From Cedecea neteri (lineage in GTDB: Bacteria; Pseudomonadota; Gammaproteobacteria; Enterobacterales; Enterobacteriaceae): DNA of 64,000 bases. Position 1 is the first letter of the stretch; every line of letters starts with the position of its first letter. A model generated the notes under the pieces. That model was not told the origin of the DNA and did no database searches. It saw only the letters and a program-made list of their open reading frames with translations. Shown here piece by piece: positions 39,434 to 47,643 of this stretch. A program made the position numbers and the translations under genes. The stretch lies in the NCBI RefSeq assembly GCF_000757825.1, contig NZ_CP009451.1, positions 4,774,001-4,838,000 of the forward strand, given 5' to 3'.

Positions 39434-39862
39434 ATGAGCAAAATTACCCTTTACCACAATCCTGACTGTGGCACTTCCCGTAACACGTTGGCCATGATCC
39501 GCAACAGCGGGACGGAGCCCACGATTATCTATTACCTGGAAACGCCTCCGTCACGCGAGGAACTTGCCGGGCTGCTTGCCGACATGGCGATTAGCGCCCG
39601 CGATCTGTTGCGTAAAAATGTTGAGCCTTATGAGAAGTTAGGGCTTGCGGAAGAGAAATTCAGCGACGAGCAGCTGATCGACTTTATGGTGCAGTACCCG
39701 CTGTTAATTAACCGGCCGATTGTGGTGACTGAGCGGGGGACGAGACTTTGCCGCCCTTCGGAACGCGTGCTGGATATTCTGCCTGAAGTGCAGCAGGGCG
39801 CGTTCAGCAAAGAGGACGGCGAGCAGGTAGTGGATGTGCGCGGCCAGCGGCTGAAACCATAA
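39434..39862 (+). CDS. arsC: Glutaredoxin-dependent arsenate reductase ArsC
   Basis: A 142-residue arsenate reductase of the R773/E. coli class. Catalytic Cys12 is in 'HNPDCGTSRNT'; arginines that bind the oxyanion are seen in 'DLLRKN', 'LINRPIVV' and 'CRPSERV'. It reduces As(V) to As(III) for export by ArsB. An upstream in-frame ATG (39395) overlaps arsB and is not preferred. ATG 39434 lies 10 bases past arsB. Confidence 0.96.
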   Translation: MSKITLYHNPDCGTSRNTLAMIRNSGTEPTIIYYLETPPSREELAGLLADMAISARDLLRKNVEPYEKLGLAEEKFSDEQLIDFMVQYPLLINRPIVVTERGTRLCRPSERVLDILPEVQQGAFSKEDGEQVVDVRGQRLKP

Positions 39863-39905
39863 AACCCGCTTGAAACCGAAAAAGGAAAGGGTAGAATGCC
39901 TTCGC

Positions 39906-39960
39906 AAGGTGATGGCGTTCCACCTTCCCCAACCGCCTCGTTCGGAGGCTGATGACGCCT
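39906..39960 (+). ncRNA. Fluoride riboswitch (crcB motif)
   Basis: The sequence AAGGTGATGGCGTTCCACCTT forms P1-type pairing (AAGGTG/CACCTT). The internal GGCGT pairs with ACGCC downstream, and AACC-GCCTC-GTTCG-GAGGC-TGATGACGCC supplies the second hairpin and the conserved TGATGAC. This is the architecture of the crcB fluoride aptamer with its pseudoknot. It lies 106 bases upstream of crcB. A further dyad (GTCAGG ... CCTGAC, about 39989-40033) could be the switch that controls expression. Confidence 0.93.
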
Positions 39961-40065
39961 GGTATGACTCTTTTAATCCAAGAGGCATGTCAGGCTGGTC
40001 AACGTTTACCCCCCCGGCTCTGCATGCTTCCCTGACCGTATCGATAAGATAGTTTTGAGGAAAAT

Positions 40066-40443
40066 ATGGTTAAACCACTTTTTGCAGTTATTGTTGGTGG
40101 CTCGGCAGGGTGCGTTATTCGCTGGCTGCTTGCGTTACGTCTTAACGGCCTTTTTCCTCAGTTGCCTCTCGGCACGCTGACGGTCAACCTGCTGGCCGGG
40201 TTGATCATTGGCGGCGCGCTGGCTTTCTTTCTGCGCCAGCCGCAGCTTGATCCCACCTGGAAGCTGCTGATAACCACCGGCCTGTGCGGCGGAATGAGCA
40301 CCTTCTCAACCTTTTCCGTTGAGCTATTTTCGCTGCTGCAGGGCGGAAATTATGTCTGGGCGATGGCGTCCGTCTTTGCCCACGTGTTTGGCTCGCTTCT
40401 GATGACGGCGGTGGGCTTTTTTGTGATAAATGCCGTGATGTAA
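40066..40443 (+). CDS. crcB: Fluoride channel CrcB/Fluc
   Basis: A 125-residue protein with four membrane helices, a subunit of the dual-topology dimeric fluoride channel. Family motifs are 'GGSAGCVIRWLLALRL', 'GTLTVNLLAG' (the pore-region Asn) and 'TTGLCGGMSTFSTFSVE'. AGGAAAAT precedes the ATG. It exports fluoride and is controlled by the fluoride riboswitch upstream. It lies after arsC and converges with arsA. Confidence 0.96.
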   Translation: MVKPLFAVIVGGSAGCVIRWLLALRLNGLFPQLPLGTLTVNLLAGLIIGGALAFFLRQPQLDPTWKLLITTGLCGGMSTFSTFSVELFSLLQGGNYVWAMASVFAHVFGSLLMTAVGFFVINAVM

Positions 40444-40449
40444 AAAATA

Positions 40450-40472
40450 CGGACTCAGGCTGCCTGAGTCCG
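40450..40472. terminator. Bidirectional terminator between crcB and arsA
   Basis: CGGACTCAGGC-T-GCCTGAGTCCG is a near-perfect stem between convergent crcB and arsA. On the minus strand it is followed by TATTTTTT, a good terminator; on the plus strand by TTCTTCCTT, weaker. Confidence 0.85.
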
Positions 40473-40487
40473 TTCTTCCTTATCAGG

Positions 40488-42257
40488 TTAGTTCTGGCCG
40501 GTTAGCTTCTTCAGCCGTTCAATGCCGACAGGCTCCTCATGCTGAAGCGGCGTAAGGGCGATGCGCCTCGCATGAACGTTTTGGATTTCCTGAATAATCG
40601 GCCTTTCCCTTTCGGCCCGGGCCTCGAGCAGCGGCGAAGTAGGCTGCGCGGCGGCAATACTGTTATTAATCACCCATGCCCAGGGTTCAATCTCCGCTCG
40701 CCGCAGATCGTCCTGCAGGCTAGCGGCCTCCAGCATCGGCGTGGTTTCCGCCAGCGTGACTATAATCACCTTCGTTTGCTCAGGATCTCGCAGTTGCATC
40801 ATCGGGGTGAGATATCGCTCTTCGGTGCTGCCCATCTGGCGAACCATCTCTTTGTGATAGTTACCTGAGGCGTCCAGCAGCAAAAGCGTGTGCCCGGTCG
40901 GAGCGGTATCCATAATAACGAACCGATCGTTCGCCTCTTTAATGACGCGCGAGAAAGCCTGGAATACCGCAATTTCCTCGGTACACGGGGAGCGAAGGTC
41001 CTCTTCTAACACGGCGCGTCCTGCTTCATCGAGATCTTTGCCCTGGTTGTCCATCACAAAGCGGCGATAACGCTCGGTTTCTGCTTTAGGATCGATTCTG
41101 CTGACCGTGAGGCCGGGCATCGCATCCGCAAGGGTATAAGAAAGATGCGCGGCCGGATCGGAGGTCGTCAGATGTACGCTGTGCCCCCGGCTTGCCAGCG
41201 AGACGGCAAGCGCGGCGGCAAGAGTGGTTTTTCCTACGCCGCCTTTACCCATCGTCATTACCAGGCCTTTCCCGGCGAGGCTTAATTCGTCTACTAAAGT
41301 AGACAGCGGAGGCAGGGCGAGATCGTTCGGGAGAACCACCGCGTTAAAACCGGCGATCTTCTCTTCCTCTGGATTCAGTAATGCCCTTAGCGCACCCACC
41401 CCAACCAGGTTAAACGACTTCAGCGGCAGCTTAGTTTGTGGCAGAGACATTAGGTTTGCAGGCATTTCGCTCAGGGCTTTTTCTTCTCGCGCCAGAATGC
41501 TTTGCGCCAGCGGGTCGTGCTCAGATAATCGAGGCGTGAGAACGCCGTTGATGGCGAGATGCTGGTGCTTTAAGCCCAGGTGATAAAGCTCGTCGTGGGT
41601 ATGTGAAACTTCTTTTAACGTGGAGGTCTGTGCGCGGGCGACTAACACCAGACGAGTCAAATTTTCATCCGCCAGGGCGGTGACAGCATCTGCATACTGA
41701 TGCTGCTGTTTTTCAAGGCCCACCAGCGGGCCAAGGTTTGCCGCCGCGTCCGGGTTGGCCTCCAGATAACCGCTCCATGCGCCCGGCAGTTCGAGCATGC
41801 GGATTGTGTGCCCGGTTGGCGCCGTGTCGAAAACAATGTGCTGGTATTTCTCGCGCAATATTTCGCTGGTCAATAGCGCGGTGAACTCGTCAAAAGCGGC
41901 AATTTCGGTCGTGCAGGAGCCTGAAAGCTGCTCTTCTATGCTGCGCACAACCTCTGCCGGCATCTGGTCTCGTACCGGATTAAGGACCCTGTCGCGATAG
42001 GCCTGTGCGGCCGCGAGCGGGTCGACTTCCATCGCATCAAGGCCCGGCGCTTGTGCCACGGCAACGATTCGATGTCCGATCTGCTGATTGAACACCTGAC
42101 CCACGTTTGAAGCCGGATCGGTACTTACCAGCAGCGTGCGTTTGCCGCTGTCGGCAAGCCGGACGGCGGTAGCGCAGGCCAGCGAAGTTTTGCCCACGCC
42201 GCCTTTGCCGGTAAAGAAAATAAACTGGGGTATGTCGATTAAGAAAGACATTGGCAT
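40488..42257 (-). CDS. arsA: Arsenite-transport ATPase ArsA lacking the third metal cysteine
   Basis: A 589-residue soluble ATPase with two homologous halves, each with a P-loop 'GKGGVGKT' (residues 18-25 and 338-345) and a 'DTAPTGHT' switch. It energises ArsB. Cys115 ('SGSCTTEIAAF') and Cys425 ('RSPCTEEIAVF') match Cys113 and Cys422 of plasmid R773 ArsA. The third R773 ligand, Cys172, falls on Asn174 here ('AAANLGPLVG'); the 59-residue spacing confirms the alignment. The start ATG 42257 follows AGGAG; a longer frame runs back into arsD and is not used. It lies 19 bases after arsD. Confidence 0.93.
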   Translation of the reverse strand: MPMSFLIDIPQFIFFTGKGGVGKTSLACATAVRLADSGKRTLLVSTDPASNVGQVFNQQIGHRIVAVAQAPGLDAMEVDPLAAAQAYRDRVLNPVRDQMPAEVVRSIEEQLSGSCTTEIAAFDEFTALLTSEILREKYQHIVFDTAPTGHTIRMLELPGAWSGYLEANPDAAANLGPLVGLEKQQHQYADAVTALADENLTRLVLVARAQTSTLKEVSHTHDELYHLGLKHQHLAINGVLTPRLSEHDPLAQSILAREEKALSEMPANLMSLPQTKLPLKSFNLVGVGALRALLNPEEEKIAGFNAVVLPNDLALPPLSTLVDELSLAGKGLVMTMGKGGVGKTTLAAALAVSLASRGHSVHLTTSDPAAHLSYTLADAMPGLTVSRIDPKAETERYRRFVMDNQGKDLDEAGRAVLEEDLRSPCTEEIAVFQAFSRVIKEANDRFVIMDTAPTGHTLLLLDASGNYHKEMVRQMGSTEERYLTPMMQLRDPEQTKVIIVTLAETTPMLEAASLQDDLRRAEIEPWAWVINNSIAAAQPTSPLLEARAERERPIIQEIQNVHARRIALTPLQHEEPVGIERLKKLTGQN

Positions 42258-42276
42258 GATTTGCTCCTGAAATAAA

Positions 42277-42639
42277 TTATGGCAGACGGGGAATTGTGCA
42301 ACAGCCGGGCTCCGTGCCGTGCTGCTCCCAGTCCTGAGAAAAAGGAACGTCTGCCCAGCGGGCCAGATCCGCTCGCGCGGGACGCTGGCCTGACATCGCC
42401 AGGACGCCATCCACCAGGACAACGGGCAGCGCGTTCGAACCCACGTCATTCAGGATGTTTTTCACGATGGGATTGTTGATAAAACTGGCGGGATTTTTCG
42501 CCAGATTATAACGCTGAAGAGCAATTCCGTTTTGCTTCGCCCAGTCGAGGTCGGCGCTCCACTGCAGGTCTGTTTGCTGCACGTTCACGCTGCTGGTCGC
42601 GCAGCACCCGGCAGCTTCATAAATTTCAATTCTGGACAT
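42277..42639 (-). CDS. arsD: Arsenic metallochaperone ArsD variant lacking Cys18
   Basis: A 120-residue protein with the thioredoxin-like ArsD fold ('LQRYNLAKNPASF', 'NALPVVLVDG'). ArsD hands As(III) to ArsA through Cys12, Cys13 and Cys18. Here Cys12 and Cys13 are present ('AAGCCATSSVN') but position 18 is Val, with no cysteine nearby. A second vicinal pair, Cys113-Cys114, is kept near the C-terminus. GAGG precedes ATG 42639. It sits between the sigma-factor gene and arsA on the same strand. Confidence 0.92.
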   Translation of the reverse strand: MSRIEIYEAAGCCATSSVNVQQTDLQWSADLDWAKQNGIALQRYNLAKNPASFINNPIVKNILNDVGSNALPVVLVDGVLAMSGQRPARADLARWADVPFSQDWEQHGTEPGCCTIPRLP

Positions 42640-42713
42640 GTTGTTTGCCTCAAGAGTAAGCCACAAAGCGTGGTACTGAGGTAAACGAACGAAGAGAGGA
42701 AAGGATGCAAAAA

Positions 42714-43259
42714 TTAATGCATTTTTTTATGGCAGCAGACGGGGGAGGTTTCATCCGCTTCAATGCCACACAGCTCGACCAACTTTTCCTTCAGGCTGAG
42801 TCTCGCCCGCAGTAGCCTGGATTTAAGCGCGCTAAGCGTCAGGTTCAGTTCATCGGCAATTTCCTGCTGAGGGCGGCGAGAAATATCGCACTGTTCAATC
42901 AGCCATGCCGCATCAGCCGGGAGAGCCTGGAGCGTTTCCGGCAGGCATGGTGCTAATAACGACACCGGCTCATCTCCGGTATCTTCGCGAGTGAGCTCTG
43001 CGGGAATTTCAACGAACGTTTTTCCCAGACGATGCTCGTCAATCAGCAGATTTCGGGCCGCACGGTAGAGCCAGGAGAGCGGGTAATCCATCTCACAAAA
43101 TGTTTCTGCGTTTGCCCGTGCTTTTAAAAACAGCTCCTGCAGGAGGTCTGCGGCTTTGTCCGGATCGGCGGTTTTTGCCAGCAGGAAGTGATAAAGCTCT
43201 GCCTGATGCTGAAGCCAGAACGGCGTCATGCAGGTGTTGAAGGCTTTTATCGCAGGCAT
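42714..43259 (-). CDS. ECF-type RNA polymerase sigma factor with Cys/His tail (SigZ-like)
   Basis: A 181-residue sigma-70-family protein with region 2 (residues about 10-75, 'DKAADLLQELFLKARA' and 'SWLYRAARNLLIDEHR') and region 4 (about 112-160, 'RRPQQEIADELNLTLSALKSRLLRARLSLKEKL'), no regions 1 or 3. The tail holds Cys164, Cys175, Cys176, His177 and His181, a candidate metal- or metalloid-binding cluster like that of self-sensing ECF factors such as CorE. No anti-sigma gene is adjacent. GAGAGGG precedes ATG 43259. arsD follows after 74 bases on the same strand, so it is probably the first gene of a sigma-arsD-arsA unit. Its link to arsenic is inference. Confidence 0.85.
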   Translation of the reverse strand: MPAIKAFNTCMTPFWLQHQAELYHFLLAKTADPDKAADLLQELFLKARANAETFCEMDYPLSWLYRAARNLLIDEHRLGKTFVEIPAELTREDTGDEPVSLLAPCLPETLQALPADAAWLIEQCDISRRPQQEIADELNLTLSALKSRLLRARLSLKEKLVELCGIEADETSPVCCHKKMH

Positions 43260-43350
43260 GTTTTTCCCTCTCAATAAAGACGGAAATAGCATAACGCAGT
43301 TTGGAACGAGGCTGAAAGCAAACTGGAAGATAGTGCGAATTTGAAGGTCT

Positions 43351-43504
43351 GGATTTTGTTCTGGAAGATGGTGGCGGGGGAAGGATGATCGCGCGGCGCG
43401 CGTTCTCACTGGCGTGAGTCGAACCTTAATCGAAGCTTTTCGTCCTTCCCCGACGGGAATCTGGAAGATTGTGTAAGCTTTTGGCTTTGGATTTGTTCTG
43501 AAGA
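43351..43504 (-). repeat. tRNA-Tyr 3'-end repeat (rtT-like) beside the first tRNA
   Basis: The stretch GGATTTTGTTCTGGAAGATGG (shown in part) running into TGGCGGGGGAAGGA at 43351-43385 is repeated at 43489-43522, where it leads into the true tRNA-Tyr 3' end. The first copy therefore contains the last 16 or so bases of a tRNA-Tyr, including CCA, without the rest. This recalls the partial-tRNA repeats downstream of E. coli tyrT (rtT region). Confidence 0.75.
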
Positions 43505-43589
<85 letters not shown>

Positions 43590-43603
43590 AGGGGTAGTGC
43601 TTT

Positions 43604-43718
43604 GAATTGTCAGATGGTGCTGGTGGAAGGATTATTCGTCGCTTCACTTCTCACCCTTCCCGATAAGTGAAAACATTGCTTCATCTCATCGGTATTACCA
43701 CATCGCTGTGGTGAATAA
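43604..43718 (-). repeat. Spacer with degenerate tRNA-end repeat between the two tRNA-Tyr genes
   Basis: The spacer contains CAGATGGTGCTGGTGGAAGGATTAT, a degenerate echo of the tRNA-Tyr 3' end, and CCTTCCCGATAAG, similar to CCTTCCCCGACGG downstream of the other tRNA. It belongs to the same partial-tRNA repeat family. Confidence 0.6.
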
Positions 43719-43803
<85 letters not shown>

Positions 43804-43960
43804 ACGGGGTAATGCTTTTTACTGGCCTGCTTCGCTGCGGAAGCGGGGCGCATCATATCAAATGAAGCGCCGCTGTAAAGCACTCACTTTAAGAAAATGA
43901 ATCGTTTGCCGATTTTTTACGCGCAGCGCCTTAAAGCTAACCAATTCATTTTCCGTGTGA

Positions 43961-44803
43961 TTACAGAATGATCGTGCGGTTGCCATAGACGAAGACGCGC
44001 TGCGCCAGCACTTCGTACAGGGCTCGGCTCAGCACGTTTTTCTCTACGTCACGCCCGGCACGCATCATGTCGTCGGCGGTGTAGGTGTGATCGACGTGAA
44101 TCACGTCCTGCATGATGATCGGACCTTCGTCCAAATTATCATTAACGTAATGCGCGGTAGCGCCGATAATCTTCACGCCGCGTTCATAGGCCTGGTGATA
44201 GGGACGTGCGCCAATAAATGCCGGCAGGAACGAGTGGTGGATATTGATAATCTGGTTCGGGAAACGGGCGACAAATTCAGGCGTTAGTACCCGCATGTAT
44301 TTTGCCAGCACCACGTAGTCCGGCTTGTGCGCGTCAATCGCGTCGGCCATTTGCATATCATGTTCTTCGCGGGTCATGCCTTCATGGCTGACTAGCTGGA
44401 ACGGGATATCAAAACGTTCCACTAAGGTACGTAGCGTTTCGTGGTTGCCGATGACGGCGGCAATTTCTACGTCCAGGCCGCCGTAGGTGGCTTTCATCAG
44501 CAGATCGCCAAGGCAGTGGGCCTCTTTGGTGACCAGAATGACAATGCGGCGGCGGCCTGCAGGCGTGAGTTCACGAATCGAACCTTCCGGCAGCGCGCTG
44601 TCCAGGTCCGCCATCAGCGTGTTGTCGTTGAAAATGCCTTCAAGCTCGGTACGCATAAAGAAGCGGCCGGTACGATGATCGACAAATTCATTGTTCTGAA
44701 CGATATTGAGTTCGTGTTTGTAGCAAATATTGGTGATTCGCGCGATGAGACCCTTTTGATCGGGGCAGATTGTGCGGAGAACTTTACGTTGTAATGCCTG
44801 CAT
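43961..44803 (-). CDS. purU: Formyltetrahydrofolate deformylase
   Basis: A 280-residue enzyme hydrolysing 10-formyl-THF to formate and THF, which balances one-carbon pools and supplies formate to PurT. An N-terminal ACT domain (residues about 8-85) is followed by a formyltransferase fold with 'NIHHSFLPAFIGARPYHQAYERG', split around the catalytic His and Asn region, and 'DEGPIIMQDV' carrying the Asp. Length is the same as in E. coli. Confidence 0.97.
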   Translation of the reverse strand: MQALQRKVLRTICPDQKGLIARITNICYKHELNIVQNNEFVDHRTGRFFMRTELEGIFNDNTLMADLDSALPEGSIRELTPAGRRRIVILVTKEAHCLGDLLMKATYGGLDVEIAAVIGNHETLRTLVERFDIPFQLVSHEGMTREEHDMQMADAIDAHKPDYVVLAKYMRVLTPEFVARFPNQIINIHHSFLPAFIGARPYHQAYERGVKIIGATAHYVNDNLDEGPIIMQDVIHVDHTYTADDMMRAGRDVEKNVLSRALYEVLAQRVFVYGNRTIIL

Positions 44804-44866
44804 GAAGAGAGAAATCCTGTTGAACGGTGTTTGCGAAACAATAATGCTGTTATGCAGTGAAGGCTA

Positions 44867-45322
44867 TCACCCGCAGCATTTTTTATATTTTTTACCTGAA
44901 CCGCAAGGGCAGGGGTCATTACGACCGAACTGCGGGCGGAGGCCGTCGATATAATACCATTGGCCGCTTTCCCTGACGAAACGGGAACGTTCAATGATGG
45001 CGCTTTGCTTGCCGTTCTCACGAAAACGAGCAACGAAACTGACGTATCCTTCGTGGGCATCTTTGCCTTCGGCCTCTTCGTATATCGTCAGGCCGAGCCA
45101 TTCCGTCTCGCCAAAACCGTTGGATATTTCTGAATTTAAGGACGGACGGCGGCAGCTTTCATGCCAGCTCGATACCAGATAGTCGGCATCTTGTTTCACA
45201 AAAGCGGTATAACGAGAGCGCATAAGCTGTGATGGGCGTTGCGGATGCTGGCCGGCGCTTAGGTAAGGCTGACAACATAAGCTATACTCCAAACCGCTGC
45301 CACAGGGACAAAGTTGCAACAT
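44867..45322 (-). CDS. ychJ: YchJ, SEC-C motif protein
   Basis: A 151-residue protein with two SEC-C-type zinc-binding motifs: '[13 protein letters not shown]' at the N-terminus and '[16 protein letters not shown]' at the C-terminus, bracketing an NTF2-like domain ('[17 protein letters not shown]'). Function is not established. It is divergent from rssA and faces purU's upstream side. Confidence 0.95.
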   Translation of the reverse strand: MLQLCPCGSGLEYSLCCQPYLSAGQHPQRPSQLMRSRYTAFVKQDADYLVSSWHESCRRPSLNSEISNGFGETEWLGLTIYEEAEGKDAHEGYVSFVARFRENGKQSAIIERSRFVRESGQWYYIDGLRPQFGRNDPCPCGSGKKYKKCCG

Positions 45323-45437
45323 TACATCTCCAGGAAAAAAATAAACGGCGTCAATAACACTACGGCAGCGCTTATGTTAACTGAGCAGTGGCGTTGGCGT
45401 CACGGAGTGATTACCGGGGAAGATTGACCGAGGCGTG

Positions 45438-46346
45438 ATGAGACAGGTAAAGATCGGCCTGGCATTAGGGTCGGGTGCTGCAAAAGGATGGGCGCACATT
45501 GGCGTTATCAATGCGTTAAAAAAAGCAGGGATCCAGATTGATGTCGTGGCAGGGTGTTCCGTCGGCGCGCTGGTCGGTGCCGCCTATGCCAGCCAGCGGT
45601 TGCCGGTAATGGAACGCTGGGTACGATCGTTTAGCTACTGGGACGTTCTGCGTCTGATGGACCTGTCCTGGAGCCGCGGGGGCCTGCTTCGCGGTGAGCG
45701 CGTATTCAACAACGTTCGTAAAATCATCCCGGAAACGGCTATTGAAGGCTGCGGCCTGAGATTTGGCGCCGTGGCGACCAACCTCAGCACCGGGCGAGAG
45801 CTGTGGTTTACCGACGGCGATTTACATCAGGCTATTCGCGCCTCTTGCAGCATGCCGGGGCTTTTGTCGCCGGTTGCACATAATGGTTACTGGCTGGTGG
45901 ACGGAGCGATAGTTAATCCTGTGCCGATTTCCCTGACTCGTGCCCTGGGCGCGGATATCGTTATTGCGGTAGATTTGCAGCATGACGCGCACCTGATGCA
46001 GCAAGATTTGCTGTCGGTGAACATGACGCCATCGGCCGATGAGCCGTTGGCGCAGGCTACTTCCTGGCGCGGCCGCCTGCGCGAGCGTCTGGGGAAAATG
46101 ACGCATCGCCGGGCTAACGTGACGCCGACCGCGATGGAAATCATGACGACCTCTATTCAGGTGCTGGAAAATCGTCTTAAGCGCAACCGAATGGCTGGCG
46201 ATCCTCCTGATATCCTTCTGCAACCGTTTTGCCCGCAAATCTCTACGCTTGACTTTCACCGCGCCTCAGAAGCTATTGCGGCGGGCAGTCTGGCGGTTGA
46301 GAAAAAAATGGATGAGCTATTACCTCTGGTTCGTACACATGTTTAA
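45438..46346 (+). CDS. rssA: Patatin-like phospholipase RssA
   Basis: A 302-residue protein with a patatin fold: glycine-rich oxyanion loop 'LGSGAAKGWAHIG', nucleophile Ser41 in 'GCSVGALVG', and catalytic Asp in 'DGAIVNPVP'. It is probably a lipid hydrolase of unknown substrate. I chose ATG 45438 over the GTG at 45435. It precedes rssB with an 81-base gap, the usual rssAB pair. Confidence 0.94.
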   Translation: MRQVKIGLALGSGAAKGWAHIGVINALKKAGIQIDVVAGCSVGALVGAAYASQRLPVMERWVRSFSYWDVLRLMDLSWSRGGLLRGERVFNNVRKIIPETAIEGCGLRFGAVATNLSTGRELWFTDGDLHQAIRASCSMPGLLSPVAHNGYWLVDGAIVNPVPISLTRALGADIVIAVDLQHDAHLMQQDLLSVNMTPSADEPLAQATSWRGRLRERLGKMTHRRANVTPTAMEIMTTSIQVLENRLKRNRMAGDPPDILLQPFCPQISTLDFHRASEAIAAGSLAVEKKMDELLPLVRTHV

Positions 46347-46427
46347 GTTTGTACTTAAACCATTTCTGACAGGCGCTCGTTGCGATACCGTGCCACTATT
46401 GAATTATTGCCAGGCAGAGGAAAACGC

Positions 46428-47441
46428 ATGAGTTACCCGCTGGAAGGAAAACAAATCCTCATTGTTGAAGACGAGCCCGTTTTCCGCTCCCTGCTGGACA
46501 GTTATCTGACTTCCCTTGGGGCGGGAACGCTGCTTGCCTGGGATGGTAAAGACGCGCTCGAAAAGCTGGGGCAGGCGGTGCCGGACCTTCTGATTTGCGA
46601 TCTGGCGATGCCGAGAATGAACGGCCTTGAGCTGGTAGAGCACCTGCGTAATGAAGGTAACCAGACGCCCATTTTAGTCATTTCCGCGACAGAAAATATG
46701 TCCGATATCGCCCAGGCTTTACGGCTTGGCGTGCAGGACGTTTTGCTGAAACCAATTAAAGATCTTAATCGATTAAAAGAGACGGTGTTGTCCTGTATCT
46801 ATCCGACGATGTTTAATTCGCGGGTCGAAGAGGAGGAGCGCCTGTTTCAGGACTGGGATGCGCTGGCGCGGGATCCTCAGGCGGCCTCAAAGCTGTTGCA
46901 GGAACTTCAGCCGCCGGTGCAGCAGGTTATATCCCGTTGTCGAATAAATTATCGCCAATTAATATCGGTCGATCAGCCAGGCCTGGTGCTCGATATTGCA
47001 CCACTTTCAGATAATGACCTGGCATTTTATTGTCTCGACGTTACCCGCGCCGGAGATAACGGTGTATTAGCCGCGCTGTTGTTACGAGCGTTATTCAACG
47101 GGCTGCTACAGGAACAACTTTCCCATCATGGGCAGCGTTTGCCGGAATTGGGTAATTTACTTAAACAGGTCAATCAGCTATTGCGACAGGCAAACCTGAG
47201 CGGGCAATTTCCGCTGATAGTTGGTTATTATCACAGCGGTTTAAAAAACCTCATTCTTGTTTCTGCCGGACTTAACGCCACGTTAAATACCGGCGAGCAC
47301 CAAATTCAGGTCAGCAACGGCGTTCCGCTGGGGACGCTCGGCAACGCGTACCTCAATCAAATCAGCCAGCGGTGCGAGGCGTGGCAGTGCCAGGTCTGGG
47401 GCTCTGGTGGGCGTTTACGGCTGATGTTGTCTGCAGAATAA
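46428..47441 (+). CDS. rssB: RpoS-targeting adaptor/response regulator RssB
   Basis: A 337-residue adaptor with an N-terminal receiver (phosphorylated Asp58 in 'LLICDLAMPRMNG') and a degenerate PP2C-type C-terminal domain. It delivers sigma-S to the ClpXP protease in growing cells. ATG 46428 gives the E. coli length; a longer frame upstream has no support. Confidence 0.96.
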   Translation: MSYPLEGKQILIVEDEPVFRSLLDSYLTSLGAGTLLAWDGKDALEKLGQAVPDLLICDLAMPRMNGLELVEHLRNEGNQTPILVISATENMSDIAQALRLGVQDVLLKPIKDLNRLKETVLSCIYPTMFNSRVEEEERLFQDWDALARDPQAASKLLQELQPPVQQVISRCRINYRQLISVDQPGLVLDIAPLSDNDLAFYCLDVTRAGDNGVLAALLLRALFNGLLQEQLSHHGQRLPELGNLLKQVNQLLRQANLSGQFPLIVGYYHSGLKNLILVSAGLNATLNTGEHQIQVSNGVPLGTLGNAYLNQISQRCEAWQCQVWGSGGRLRLMLSAE

Positions 47442-47532
47442 ACAACGGAACAACTGATTACATTTAGCTTTTTTCCTGGCTCTCGGGCGGTGGTAATATC
47501 GCGACCAACTTAATCGTATTTGTCTTAAATTA

Positions 47533-47567
47533 GCCGCTGCCGGGGTAAACGGGGGGCGGTTTTTGTT
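47533..47567 (+). terminator. Possible terminator between rssB and galU
   Basis: An imperfect GC-rich inverted repeat (CCGC...CCG / CGG...GCGG) runs into TTTTTGTTTTT. The stem is interrupted, so the call is tentative. Confidence 0.5.
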
Positions 47568-47643
47568 TTTAAGCTGATATACTCAACCGCGTTTTTAAAT
47601 TGACGACAAGTGTGAAACTTGAACAGTCCTGGAGGTTTTTTCA

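Noticed and set aside
40488..42449. Longer ArsA start giving 653 residues
   Set aside because: The extra N-terminus overlaps arsD, has no ArsA homology, and AGGAG sits correctly before ATG 42257.
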